Positions 53,379 to 62,095 of a DNA stretch of 64,000 bases are shown here, one piece after another. The notes beneath the pieces are model-generated. The model worked only from the letters and a program-made list of their open reading frames with translations, searched no databases and was not told where the DNA came from. The position numbers and the translations under genes were made by a program. The DNA comes from JACOTK01 sp963743945 (GTDB lineage: Bacteria > Actinomycetota > Acidimicrobiia > Acidimicrobiales > CADCSY01): assembly GCA_963743945.1 (NCBI GenBank), contig CAVURO010000010.1, forward strand, positions 310,001-374,000, read 5' to 3'. Position 1 is the first letter of the stretch. The number at the start of each line of letters is the position of its first letter.

Positions 53379-55784
53379 CTATTGCGTTGCCAACACGACC
53401 GCCGGCTTGACGCGCGCGGCGACCACCCCGGGACCTAGGGCGACGAGTCCTGCGACGCAGAGCACCGCAGTACCGCCGCCGAGCAGGGCGAGCGGCGAGA
53501 TCGAGGGCTCGGCAAGTATCCCTGCTCCGCCGACGAGGAATTTCCAAAGCCAACGGCCACCAATGGTACCGATGGCGGAGCCGATGACGAGAGCGATCGT
53601 TACGAGCAGACAGGACTGCCAGACGATGAGCAAGACGATGTCGTGCCGAGCAAAGCCGAGCGACCTGAGAATCGCAAGGTCATGGCGACGACGGCGGCCG
53701 ACCGCCAGCAACATGTGCAGCAGCGTGAAGAGCGCAACCGCGCCGAGAAGGCCGGCCAAGATGAGGGGCAGGTTCTTCACTTGGCCGAACGCCACGATGT
53801 CGAGGGGTGGCGCGAAGATGGTCGTCCCGGCATCGCCCCCGATCGTGTGGACCACCTCAGTCAACACCTGGGCCTGGTCTACGCCCGGCGCGAAGCGGAT
53901 GAACGCCTGCGCCGACGGCAACGAGCCCTGGCCTGCCGCGCCGGTGCCGCTGTAGGTCGCGAGGGCACCGTCGCCGAGGCGCAATGCCGACGTGGTCACG
54001 AAGTTCGTCTGCGAGCCGCTGTTCACCGGTTGGAGCACGATGCGGCCGACGACACGCATCGGCCCCGGTACCGCACCGGAGAGACCGGCGGTAACGATCT
54101 CACCGACGTGGAGGTGCAGGTCTCGCATCGTGCGTGTGCCGAGCGCGAGCTCGCCCGCGGCGACGGGGGCTCGCCCCTCGAGGACGACCGTCCCCGATGA
54201 GCCCTTGGTTGGTGGGTCGATGAGGTTGGCCGCGACGGCCTGACCGGCGACCCGGAACGCCACCCCGGAGACGCCGAACGCCAAGCCTTCGACGCGGGGA
54301 TCCTCCCGCAATGGCGTGGTACCCCCCCGAGCGTCGGTTCTGGAGCCGCCCACGGCCGCATCCCAGGTGAGGCCGTACAGGCGAGGGGTGTCGAGGAGGT
54401 GCGTCAAGCTCGTCGCGAACACCAACGCGGCGGTCAACCCGGCGATCGCTGCTGCCATGCTCCCGATGGTCGTGACCAGTGGGAGCCCGTTGGCACCCCT
54501 TCGGCGGTCGAAGGTGAGGGCAACTCCAATTTTGAGGGGCAGCGGCCCCCGCGAGCTGGCGCGGTGCCGCAACGATCGGCGCTCCGTGGCGTTGCCGCCG
54601 GGCGGTCGCTGCGCCGCTCGACTCGGCATCGGGGTCAGTCGAAAAGCCGGCACCGCGATCGCTGCGAGCACCCCGACGACCAGAACCGACGCGCCCACCC
54701 ACGCAATGGACGCGTCGAACGCGGGACCCGGATGGGGCTCGGCGATGCGCGCGACGCCGAGCGGAAACAGAGGCGACACCAGATACATGACGCCCGCGGC
54801 GCCGACCGCGCCAACCACGACGACGAGCAGCGCCCCCAGCATCGTCTTCGCCCACAGCCGGCGGCGCGTGACGCCGAGCGCCGCGAGAACCCGGTCTTCG
54901 TCTGCTCTCAGCGACGCTTGGCGTACGAGGGCCTGCGTGACGACCAGCAGAGCGGTGATCGCCAGGAGCCCTGCGAGAGCCCACACCGCAGCCGCTTCCG
55001 TTTGGACCGCGTGCTGCTTGTCGCGGTCAGCCGCGTGGGAGGAGACCACCTGGACGCGCAGCCCGTGGGCTCGGCTCTCGAGTTCCGACAGGAAGGCGGG
55101 GACACCGGCCGGACCGTCCCGGAGACCCACCAGAAGCGACGAAGGAATGAAGGGAGGAAACAATCGGGCGAAGGCGGCAGTCATGTGCAGTGCCGGAATC
55201 GACTGCTCTTCGGAGAAGATCTCGCTCGGGCCGGCGAAGGAGCCCACGATCCGCACCGCGGAAGGGAGCTCGACGCCGGGGTGCTTGAGCAGCGCGGTGA
55301 ACGGCGGCACAAGCTCCAGGGGGACAACATCCCCCACGTGCAGTTGCAGCCGCTGCAGAGCGACGTAGTTGCCGATGGCTTCGTCCAGGCGTGTGTGATC
55401 GGGTCGGCGACCCTCGACGATCTTGAAGGCCAGCACGGCCCCTCCGAGTCGCTCGTCGACGTGGGCGACATGCACAGCCGGTTGACCGCCGATGAGCGAC
55501 ACGAACGGCTTGGACTCTGCCACGATCTCCACGCCCGGGATGCTCCGCACGGTGGCGACATCGAACATGGCCGTGCCCCCGCTCGGATCGGGGATGGCCG
55601 GCATGATCACATCTGGACCGGGATATCGCTCCAGCATCCTCGTAAACGATGTATCCGTTCGCCGCGCACCAGCAGCCGCGCCGAGAGCCAACCCGCCGGC
55701 AAGGCCGATCAGCGCCACCAAAGCCACGAACCGACGACGGCCCGAGCGGAGATCGAGACGCACCAAACGCCAAATGACTCCCAC
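53379..55784 (-). CDS. FtsX/MacB-type ABC transporter permease, no ATPase partner
   Basis: 801 residues with two FtsX units. An N-terminal membrane segment (RRFVALVALIGLAGGLALGAAAGA) and a large periplasmic domain are followed by three membrane segments (ALAGLLAITALLVVTQALV etc.), then a second copy ending with AILRSLGFARHDIVLLIVWQSC, the typical cytoplasmic coupling loop. This is the actinobacterial double-FtsX layout, normally next to an ATP-binding subunit. None is found within about 3 kb. It starts at a GTG. Its location beside a recombinase remnant suggests acquisition. Confidence 0.82.
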   Translation of the reverse strand: MGVIWRLVRLDLRSGRRRFVALVALIGLAGGLALGAAAGARRTDTSFTRMLERYPGPDVIMPAIPDPSGGTAMFDVATVRSIPGVEIVAESKPFVSLIGGQPAVHVAHVDERLGGAVLAFKIVEGRRPDHTRLDEAIGNYVALQRLQLHVGDVVPLELVPPFTALLKHPGVELPSAVRIVGSFAGPSEIFSEEQSIPALHMTAAFARLFPPFIPSSLLVGLRDGPAGVPAFLSELESRAHGLRVQVVSSHAADRDKQHAVQTEAAAVWALAGLLAITALLVVTQALVRQASLRADEDRVLAALGVTRRRLWAKTMLGALLVVVVGAVGAAGVMYLVSPLFPLGVARIAEPHPGPAFDASIAWVGASVLVVGVLAAIAVPAFRLTPMPSRAAQRPPGGNATERRSLRHRASSRGPLPLKIGVALTFDRRRGANGLPLVTTIGSMAAAIAGLTAALVFATSLTHLLDTPRLYGLTWDAAVGGSRTDARGGTTPLREDPRVEGLAFGVSGVAFRVAGQAVAANLIDPPTKGSSGTVVLEGRAPVAAGELALGTRTMRDLHLHVGEIVTAGLSGAVPGPMRVVGRIVLQPVNSGSQTNFVTTSALRLGDGALATYSGTGAAGQGSLPSAQAFIRFAPGVDQAQVLTEVVHTIGGDAGTTIFAPPLDIVAFGQVKNLPLILAGLLGAVALFTLLHMLLAVGRRRRHDLAILRSLGFARHDIVLLIVWQSCLLVTIALVIGSAIGTIGGRWLWKFLVGGAGILAEPSISPLALLGGGTAVLCVAGLVALGPGVVAARVKPAVVLATQ

Positions 55785-55884
55785 GCCTATCCTCCCCGCA
55801 CGTCTCGACAGACTCCATCCTCGTCCCCAGATGGAAGCGCGTCATCGGTGCTCGCACCACCGCGCCGTGGATGCTGACACCCCC

Positions 55885-55909
55885 GTCATCGGCGACAGTC
55901 ATCGGCGAC
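55885..55909. repeat. 13-bp tandem repeat upstream of the permease
   Basis: GTCATCGGCGAC at 55885-55896 and 55898-55909 lies about 100-125 bases upstream of the permease GTG (minus strand). It is a candidate regulatory repeat. The rest of 55785-55991 shows no coding signal. Confidence 0.4.
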
Positions 55910-55991
55910 GGCGCCAGCCTAAGACACGCCCATCCAGGCCCGAAAGCAGGCGCGTCGCGCTCTGTCGTCCCGTCCGGTGTCCAGATCGCTG

Positions 55992-56390
55992 TCATGCCTT
56001 GTCCATTTCGATGCCGACGACGTCGGCGACGCGATCAAGATCCGCGTCGAGGGCAAGCAGCTTGGTCCCGTGCCGGTGAGCGACGGAGGCGATCATGCAA
56101 TCGACGATCCCTCGGGGCGTGACGCCCACGAGCCTGCAGGCTCGATGGACGCGCGCCGCAGCGTCGAAGTCCACCACCGGGTCGAACCGCAGGAGGTTGA
56201 AGCGCAGAAGCAGCCGTCGCAGGTCCGCCTCACGGTCGTCACCGCGCGCACCTGCCAGTAGTTCCATGATCACCGGCTCGGTCACCGCAATCTGGTCTTC
56301 GCCGGCGATCAGTTCGGTGAGGCGTCGGTCGACCGAGCTCCCGGTTGCCCGGTCGTATTCGACCCATGCCGACGTGTCGACGAGGATCAC
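55992..56390 (-). CDS. vapC: VapC-like PIN-domain toxin
   Basis: 132 residues: MILVDTSAWVEY (first catalytic Asp), ITEPVIMELLAG with the Glu, and VDCMIASVAHRHGTKLLALDADLDRVA with further acidic residues of the RNase site. The size and motifs are those of type II VapC toxins, which cut tRNA or rRNA. GTG start overlaps the VapB stop (GTGA), so the pair is co-translated. The PIN acidic residues appear intact. Confidence 0.85.
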   Translation of the reverse strand: MILVDTSAWVEYDRATGSSVDRRLTELIAGEDQIAVTEPVIMELLAGARGDDREADLRRLLLRFNLLRFDPVVDFDAAARVHRACRLVGVTPRGIVDCMIASVAHRHGTKLLALDADLDRVADVVGIEMDKA

Positions 56391-56545
56391 GCGATCCCCG
56401 TCGGTGCGTCGTCATGCGGGATCTTGTCGATCGCATGCGCGCCATGCATCGCCGGCGCCTCCTCACGCGTCATCGGCTGTCCTGCAAGATGTCGGAGGGC
56501 GAGGTCGACCGCCTCGGTCTTGGTGTGCACGCCGAAGCGGTCCAT
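56387..56545 (-). CDS. vapB: VapB-like antitoxin, N-terminally truncated
   Basis: 52 residues from ATG 56545: MDRFGVHTKTEAVDLALRHL..., the C-terminal two-thirds of a ribbon-helix-helix VapB (RFGVxTKxxAVDLALR is the family helix). A normal VapB has about 20 more residues forming the DNA-binding strand; here the upstream codons read TDNYVRAI and then join sequence related to the neighbouring DUF1801 end, with no TxxxLDDEL-like strand. The antitoxin may bind toxin but not DNA, or use a different start. Confidence 0.6.
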   Translation of the reverse strand: MDRFGVHTKTEAVDLALRHLAGQPMTREEAPAMHGAHAIDKIPHDDAPTGIA

Positions 56546-56599
56546 GATCGCTCTGACGTAGTTGTCGGTCGACGAACCAGCCCCACTTCACTGCCGCCG

Positions 56600-57055
56600 T
56601 CAGGATGGCCGGCGCCTGGGCCCAGCCGACCGACGGACGGTGAGCCCTTTGTCGCCGGCGTCGGTCCCAACACCAGCCTGCCTGGCGGCAGCCGAGAGGT
56701 ACTCGGGCACCCAGGCGGCCGCGACGTCCTCGACGGTGCGCATCTTCACATGGCGGACCCGGGTGCCCGTTCCTGCGAGGATTCCGAGCGGATCCGGCAG
56801 GCCGGCACCGTTGTCGAACCCCAGGTTCACGTGGCGCGAATACACCGGGGTGTGGCAGAGCCCATCTTGCCAACGCGCCGTCGGTGAGTACCCGACGGTC
56901 ACGGCGTTCGTCGCATCCCACACCACCTCGTGCATGTTGGGGAGCGATTCGAGCACCCGGGCCCGTAGTGCGAGCGCAAGCTCGACGACGGCGTCGGCGT
57001 ACGGCGTCAGGAACGCGAGCAACTCCGGGGGCGGTGGTCGATCCACGAGCCACAA
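56600..57055 (-). CDS. DUF1801-domain protein
   Basis: About 151 residues with the DUF1801/YdhG pattern: VVELALALRARVLESLPNMHEVVWDATNAVTVGYS, VNLGFDNGAGLPDPLGILAGTGTRVRHVKM and AARQAGV. The fold is shared with frataxin-like iron chaperones, but function is unknown. The start is a TTG at 57055, or a GTG at 57046 preceded by TACGGT at 8 bases. The C-terminus (GPRRRPS) ends 55 bases short of the vapB ATG, in the accessory patch. Confidence 0.7.
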   Translation of the reverse strand: MWLVDRPPPPELLAFLTPYADAVVELALALRARVLESLPNMHEVVWDATNAVTVGYSPTARWQDGLCHTPVYSRHVNLGFDNGAGLPDPLGILAGTGTRVRHVKMRTVEDVAAAWVPEYLSAAARQAGVGTDAGDKGLTVRRSAGPRRRPS

Positions 57056-57219
57056 CCGTACAATCCCCGTTCGGGAATTCGACGTGCCGTCGATCCTCTA
57101 CCGACGAACGTGTACCGCAGCATCAGAGGAACAGGGGGGCGGCGGGGCGAGAAAGGGGGTGTCGAACGTCCAACGGCGTTGGCACCTTCGCGTCGACAGC
57201 ACGCCCAGCCAGTTGGTGG

Positions 57220-57636
57220 CTACCCGCTCGCCGTGCGGGGTTCGTGATCGAGCGACGCGGAGTTCATGCAGTAGCGCAGGCCGGTCGGGTTCGGACCATC
57301 CGGGAACACGTGGCCGAGATGCGCGTCACACTTCGCACAACGCACCTCGGTGCGCTTCATGCCATATTCGAAATCGTCGAGAAGCGTGACACGACTGTCG
57401 TCGAGAGGCGCCCAAAAACTCGGCCAGCCGGTGCCGGAATCAAACTTCGTGTCGGCGTCGAACAGCTCGACGCCACAGCACACACAGCGGTAGGTGCCGT
57501 CCTCATGATGGTCCCAATACCTGCCGGTGAATGCGGGCTCGGTACCGCATTGTCGGGTGACAGCGAACTGCTCGGGAGTCAGGCGTCGGCGCCACTCGTC
57601 TTCATCGGCCGGAAGGTCATGCGTCTCCTCGCTCAT
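57220..57636 (-). CDS. msrB: peptide-methionine (R)-S-oxide reductase
   Basis: 138 residues. It reduces methionine-R-sulfoxide. Zinc ligands are in CVCCGVELF and CAKCDAHLGH; FDSGTGWPSFW and LRYCMNSASL (catalytic Cys) are conserved. The resolving Cys is not in the usual N-terminal position, so it may use thioredoxin differently. TAGCAT at 57648-57643 lies 6 bases before the ATG, indicating a leaderless transcript. Confidence 0.93.
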   Translation of the reverse strand: MSEETHDLPADEDEWRRRLTPEQFAVTRQCGTEPAFTGRYWDHHEDGTYRCVCCGVELFDADTKFDSGTGWPSFWAPLDDSRVTLLDDFEYGMKRTEVRCAKCDAHLGHVFPDGPNPTGLRYCMNSASLDHEPRTASG

Positions 57637-57642
57637 GGCCCC

Positions 57643-57648
57643 ATGCTA
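57643..57648 (-). promoter_or_regulatory. -10 element of msrB, leaderless start
   Basis: On the minus strand TAGCAT, 6 bases, then ATG 57636. No clear -35 is seen. The remaining 57649-57799 holds no gene that can be supported. Confidence 0.45.
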
Positions 57649-57799
57649 CGAGAATTGGGGAATAGGAGGGGCCTCCATTTGGAGAAACCGTTGTGGCACG
57701 GGACGGCGCCTGGAGGGAGGAGTGATCGGCACGAACCGGCTGGTCACGGACCGGATTGACCTGCCCCGGAACACCGGCCCGGTGACCGAGAACCGGCGA

Positions 57800-58756
57800 T
57801 CAGAGATCAGCCGGGGTGACCGAACGCGGTTCGGTCAGGCTGAAGCCGACGGGCAACAACACGTCGCCCAACGTCGTCGCGTAGTAGACCTCCCAGTGGT
57901 AGTACGCCTGAAAGGCACGCTCGTCGGCCTCCATCTGCGTGGCATAGGCCGTCACGGCGGTCACGTAACGAGGCGTCGGGTTGTACCGGTACAGCGCGTC
58001 CGCCATGCGCTCAGGCGCGCCGTTTGCGGCGAGATATCGAGCGGCTGCGGCGATGGCGTCGTGTGTGTTCTCGATGTCCCCTTGTCCGTAGGCCTCCCAG
58101 GTGCTCGGTAGGAACTGCATGGGCCCGCGTGCGCCGGCGGTGCTCACCCCCCGGATCCGTCCCATCCGCGTCTCGGTGAGGTGGACCGCCGCCAGATACT
58201 CCCAGGGCACTCCGTAGGCGGCCTCGCCGGCCTCATAGGCCTTTCGCAACACGTCGATCGGCTCGGGCTCGACGATGCGCCACGCCGGAAGGGTGTCCTT
58301 GGGTTTGCGAACCAGTTGGCGCAACTCCCGTCCGGCGGTGACGTTCGCCTCCATCACCGTCCGGAGCTCGGAAGGCAGGCCGGCCACAACCTGAGCATCC
58401 CACTCCGGGTGCAGCACGAGAGCCCGATAGGCGACCTGTTGGGTACGGGCAGCCACAGCAAGGGCGACGGGTGTCGTCGCGGCATCCCGAATCGCTCCCT
58501 CGGCCAACCTGATCTGGGTGCCGAGAGCAACCGGATCGGCGGCTGCCCTCGGCCGGATGCTTGTCGAGGTTGTCGAGGTGGGAGAGGTCGTGGCCGGCGC
58601 CTTGGTCGTCCCGGCGCTCGGTGGCGCCGTCGAGCCGGCCGACTCGCCGAGACCGTCGTTTGGGGCGCCGGATTCGCCCGATGAACTCGAGCAACCGGCG
58701 GTGGATACGAGCAGCAGAACCACCAGTGTCAACAACCGACCGGCACCCACGGTCAC
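57800..58756 (-). CDS. lipoprotein lytic transglycosylase
   Basis: 318 residues: a lipoprotein signal peptide with lipobox STAGC (Cys22), a Ser/Thr/Pro-rich linker (about 25-70), a helical region, and an SLT-like domain with HLTETRMGRIRG (catalytic Glu), GARGPMQFLPSTWEAYG and AAARYLAANG...ADALYRYNPTPRYV. It cleaves glycan strands of peptidoglycan while anchored in the membrane. It belongs functionally with the wall enzymes at 20-32 kb but lacks their modules. GTG start. Confidence 0.88.
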   Translation of the reverse strand: MTVGAGRLLTLVVLLLVSTAGCSSSSGESGAPNDGLGESAGSTAPPSAGTTKAPATTSPTSTTSTSIRPRAAADPVALGTQIRLAEGAIRDAATTPVALAVAARTQQVAYRALVLHPEWDAQVVAGLPSELRTVMEANVTAGRELRQLVRKPKDTLPAWRIVEPEPIDVLRKAYEAGEAAYGVPWEYLAAVHLTETRMGRIRGVSTAGARGPMQFLPSTWEAYGQGDIENTHDAIAAAARYLAANGAPERMADALYRYNPTPRYVTAVTAYATQMEADERAFQAYYHWEVYYATTLGDVLLPVGFSLTEPRSVTPADL

Positions 58757-58851
58757 GAGGTTACCCCGAGTACCCGAGGGATCCGGTGAGACGGCGACCG
58801 GTCAGACAGCGACCGCTCAGACGGCCCTGTTTGCTGCCGATACCACTACCG

Positions 58852-60390
58852 ATGTCCTCCCTCTCACCACGCGCCATGGGTCGCCTTGCCGGGATCCTGC
58901 TGGTCGGTTCCGCGGTGGGTTGGCCCGTCGTGCTCCTACTACCGCTCCACATCGAAGGGCTGCACCGACCGATCGTCCTGGCGTCCTGCGCCATGGGGCT
59001 GTGCCTGGGCGTCTTCGCTCTCCTGGCCCCCTGGAATCGTTGGCCCCGGTCGGCAAGCCTCCTCCTCGCAGTAGCCGCCTTCTTGCTGGTCACGACGGCC
59101 AACACCTTCTCGGCCACGATCCCACAGGGATTCGGCGCCATGTTCACCACGATCTTCGCCTGGATGGGCATCGCGCACCCGCGTGGGACGCCCACCAAGT
59201 TCGCGATCCCCGTCGGTCTGCTCTTCTTCATCGCCATCCTCCACCAGCCCGGCCCCATGGGTGGCCTGGATCTCGCTCCGGCCACGGCGATCGTTGTCCC
59301 CACGGGCGTCCTTGTGGGTGAGGTCCTTGCCTGGATGGGTCAGCGATTGCGGGATGCACAATTGCTCGACCGCGAACGTCTCGCCGGCATCCGACGGCTG
59401 GTGGCGGTCTCCGAGTTGCTCGCAGAGCCACACGAGTCCCGACTGTTGCCGACACGCATCGCCCGCATGGCGATCCCCTCCCTCGGCGTCACGGGCTCAC
59501 TGATCACCTTCGTCGAGGCCGACGGGTCCTTGGCAGGTACGGGAGCATGCGAGTGGCCGATCCCACCGGAGGATGTCCGGATCGAATCGTGGAACATCCC
59601 CGTTCTTCGCGACCTGATGATCTGCGAGGCGAACGTCGCCGGAGCGCTGCCGATCGTGACCGACATCGAGGGGCTCGGCGTTCCGGCCGCCTTGGCCGTT
59701 CCCCTGGTCACCAGCGGCGGGACGGTTGGCGTGCTCTTCCTCGTCACCGAAGATCCCGACGACCCCTTCCTCCAGGACCTCGCGCACACGTATGCGACCC
59801 AGGCCGGCTTGGCGCTCGAACGCTCATGGGCAACCCAGACCCTCGTCGACGCCACCTTGCGCGACGAGCTCACGGGCGTGGGCAATCGTCGTCATGGCAA
59901 CGCCGTCCTCGCCCGTCTCCAGGTCGGCGACGCGGTTGCCATGCTCGACCTCGACCATTTCAAGGAGGTCAACGACACCCTTGGCCATGCCCAGGGTGAT
60001 CAGGTTCTGAAGGCCCTCGCCGAATACCTCCGGAGCCAACTCCGGGACGAGGACCACCTGGCCCGCTACGGCGGCGAGGAGTTCCTGTTGATCCTGCACC
60101 GCAGCGGACCCGACGCCGTGCAGACCATCGAGCGCCTCCGCGAGGGCTGGAACGAGACCGGCCCGGCCACCGGCTTCACCACCGGTGTCGCCGTGCACCG
60201 GATGGGGGTCCTTCCCAACCACACGCTCGAGAACGCCGACCACGCCCTCTATGAGGCCAAGAAGGCCGGCCGCGATCGCACCGCCCTGTACGGAAGCACC
60301 CCCGGCCCCATCCCGGACAACGCCGCGCGCCCGATGCTCGAAGCACCGGTGGCGGAAGCCCGAGTGGCCGGCACGCCAGGTGAACGATGA
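58852..60390 (+). CDS. membrane GAF-like/GGDEF diguanylate cyclase (first copy)
   Basis: 512 residues: six hydrophobic segments (about 8-165), a GAF-like sensor domain (about 185-320) and GGDEF with GGEEF at 407-411. RDED, five residues before it, is the inhibitory I-site, so product feedback is expected. FDLDHFKEVND-like MLDLDHFKEVNDTLGHAQGD is the nucleotide/metal loop. It makes c-di-GMP in response to a signal sensed at the membrane. The stop overlaps the second copy (ATGA). The last 564 bases of its catalytic half nearly repeat in that copy. Confidence 0.9.
   Translation: MSSLSPRAMGRLAGILLVGSAVGWPVVLLLPLHIEGLHRPIVLASCAMGLCLGVFALLAPWNRWPRSASLLLAVAAFLLVTTANTFSATIPQGFGAMFTTIFAWMGIAHPRGTPTKFAIPVGLLFFIAILHQPGPMGGLDLAPATAIVVPTGVLVGEVLAWMGQRLRDAQLLDRERLAGIRRLVAVSELLAEPHESRLLPTRIARMAIPSLGVTGSLITFVEADGSLAGTGACEWPIPPEDVRIESWNIPVLRDLMICEANVAGALPIVTDIEGLGVPAALAVPLVTSGGTVGVLFLVTEDPDDPFLQDLAHTYATQAGLALERSWATQTLVDATLRDELTGVGNRRHGNAVLARLQVGDAVAMLDLDHFKEVNDTLGHAQGDQVLKALAEYLRSQLRDEDHLARYGGEEFLLILHRSGPDAVQTIERLREGWNETGPATGFTTGVAVHRMGVLPNHTLENADHALYEAKKAGRDRTALYGSTPGPIPDNAARPMLEAPVAEARVAGTPGER
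59731..60294 (+). repeat. 564-bp segment, first copy of a near-identical pair
   Basis: Matches 61281-61844 at a constant offset of 1550 bases. By eye only three mismatches appear (near 60135, 60179 and 60209). The flanking coding sequence is only distantly similar. Confidence 0.85.
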
Positions 60391-61898
60391 AGCGCGTGCG
60401 TCCCGTGAGCGGCCAGATCGACAGCTCGCTCTCGGCCACATCGATGGCAAGGCTCGCCGGCCTGCTGTACCTGGGCTGCGGCACCCTCGGCGTGCTCCTG
60501 GTCGCCCTTCCCGATGTCATCAGGGACAACAGGATCGTCATGGTCGCCATCGTCGTCAGTGCCTGGGCTGTCGGCATCTTCGCCCTCGTCGCGCCGTGGG
60601 ATCGCTGGCCCCCCCGAGCCAACCTGTGGCTCGCCCGCTTCGCCTTCGCTCTCGTCGCCACGGCAGGCACTCTTGACGTGAGCCTCCCCCATGCCTATGG
60701 GGCGTTGTGCATCGTGATCTTCACGTGGATCGGCATCGCACACCCTCGCTGGACCTCGGTGCGCTTCGCCCCCCTGGCCGTGATCACCTTTCTCGGCCCG
60801 CTCCTCTACCGCCCCATCGTCGGCGGTGTGATGGGCGGCGTTGCCGCTTCGTTGATCGTCGTGCCCGTCGGACTGCTGGTGGGCGAGGCACTTGCGGCCA
60901 TGGCCCAACAACTCCGGCTGGCGGCGTCGACCGACCACGAACGTCTTCACGGCATGCATGCCCTGGTCGCCGTCTCCGCAACACTCGCTCAACCGCACGA
61001 GGCACCATCGCTTCCCGATCACGTCGCTCGGATGGCCCTCGAACCGCTCCATGCCACCGCCGCCCTCGTCACCTTTCTCGAGGCGGACGGATCCCTCCTC
61101 GGCGCCGGCTCGGCGAACTGGCCCCGTGAACCCCGAGCCGTCCGTCTGGACCCCTGGCTGACGCCAACCGTGCACCACACGCTGACGAACGGCGCCCTCA
61201 CCAAGGTGAGGGCTCCCGATGAGCTCGGATGTCCCCAGGCTGCTGCGGTTGCGATCCGAGGCAGCGGTGAAAATCTGGGTGTGCTCTTCCTCGTCACCGA
61301 AGATCCCGACGACCCCTTCCTCCAGGACCTCGCGCACACGTATGCGACCCAGGCCGGCTTGGCGCTCGAACGCTCATGGGCAACCCAGACCCTCGTCGAC
61401 GCCACCTTGCGCGACGAGCTCACGGGCGTGGGCAATCGTCGTCATGGCAACGCCGTCCTCGCCCGTCTCCAGGTCGGCGACGCGGTTGCCATGCTCGACC
61501 TCGACCATTTCAAGGAGGTCAACGACACCCTTGGCCATGCCCAGGGTGATCAGGTTCTGAAGGCCCTCGCCGAATACCTCCGGAGCCAACTCCGGGACGA
61601 GGACCACCTGGCCCGCTACGGCGGCGAGGAGTTCCTGTTGATCCTGCACCGCAGCGGACCCGACGCCGTGCAGACCATCGAGCGTCTCCGCGAGGGCTGG
61701 AACGAGACCGGCCCGGCCACCGGCTTCAGCACCGGTGTCGCCGTGCACCGGATGGGAGTCCTTCCCAACCACACGCTCGAGAACGCCGACCACGCCCTCT
61801 ATGAGGCCAAGAAGGCCGGCCGCGATCGCACCGCCCTGTACGGAGCCGGTGAGCCACGAACCGAGGAAGCGGAACGCCCTCGTCGAAGCGCCCAATAG
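60387..61898 (+). CDS. membrane GAF-like/GGDEF diguanylate cyclase (second copy)
   Basis: 503 residues, same plan as the preceding gene: membrane segments, a sensor domain, and GGDEF with GGEEF at 412-416 and RDED I-site. The N-terminal ~290 residues differ strongly from the first copy (different membrane segments and sensor), while the catalytic half is almost identical in DNA. Translation is coupled through ATGA. Together they give two inputs into the same output enzyme. Confidence 0.9.
   Translation: MKRVRPVSGQIDSSLSATSMARLAGLLYLGCGTLGVLLVALPDVIRDNRIVMVAIVVSAWAVGIFALVAPWDRWPPRANLWLARFAFALVATAGTLDVSLPHAYGALCIVIFTWIGIAHPRWTSVRFAPLAVITFLGPLLYRPIVGGVMGGVAASLIVVPVGLLVGEALAAMAQQLRLAASTDHERLHGMHALVAVSATLAQPHEAPSLPDHVARMALEPLHATAALVTFLEADGSLLGAGSANWPREPRAVRLDPWLTPTVHHTLTNGALTKVRAPDELGCPQAAAVAIRGSGENLGVLFLVTEDPDDPFLQDLAHTYATQAGLALERSWATQTLVDATLRDELTGVGNRRHGNAVLARLQVGDAVAMLDLDHFKEVNDTLGHAQGDQVLKALAEYLRSQLRDEDHLARYGGEEFLLILHRSGPDAVQTIERLREGWNETGPATGFSTGVAVHRMGVLPNHTLENADHALYEAKKAGRDRTALYGAGEPRTEEAERPRRSAQ
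61281..61844 (+). repeat. 564-bp segment, second copy of a near-identical pair
   Basis: Partner of 59731-60294. The boundaries are sharp: similarity drops upstream of 61281 and again after 61844, which fits gene conversion or a recent replacement of the catalytic half. Confidence 0.85.
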
Positions 61899-61995
61899 CG
61901 GACTGGCGGGCCCGACGCCGCGGGCCCCGGCGCCCCGGTCGCGACGCCCCGCGCCTCCGAATGGCGGTCAGGTGAACCTGGCGGGCAACTTCACG

Positions 61996-62033
61996 GAGTA
62001 CCTTTGCCGCGTGGGAGTGCCTTTGCCGCGTGG
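61996..62033. repeat. 19-bp tandem repeat GAGTRCCTTTGCCGCGTGG
   Basis: Copies at 61996-62014 and 62015-62033 differ at one base (A/G). They lie 63-100 bases upstream of the SDR start, a place suited to a regulator. Nothing else coding is evident in 61899-62095. Confidence 0.5.
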
Positions 62034-62095
62034 CTGCTGTCTTCAGCGAACCTTCATCACCCGGACCATCCGCGCATGACGGAGTGTCGAGCCTC

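Noticed and set aside
56600..57055. DUF1801 gene as part of the vapBC operon
   Set aside because: It is on the same strand but 55 bases away and has its own likely start; nothing links it functionally.
57170..57182. Hairpin CCAAC-GGC-GTTGG after msrB
   Set aside because: Arms of 5 bp with a 3-base loop are too weak to call a terminator in GC-rich DNA.
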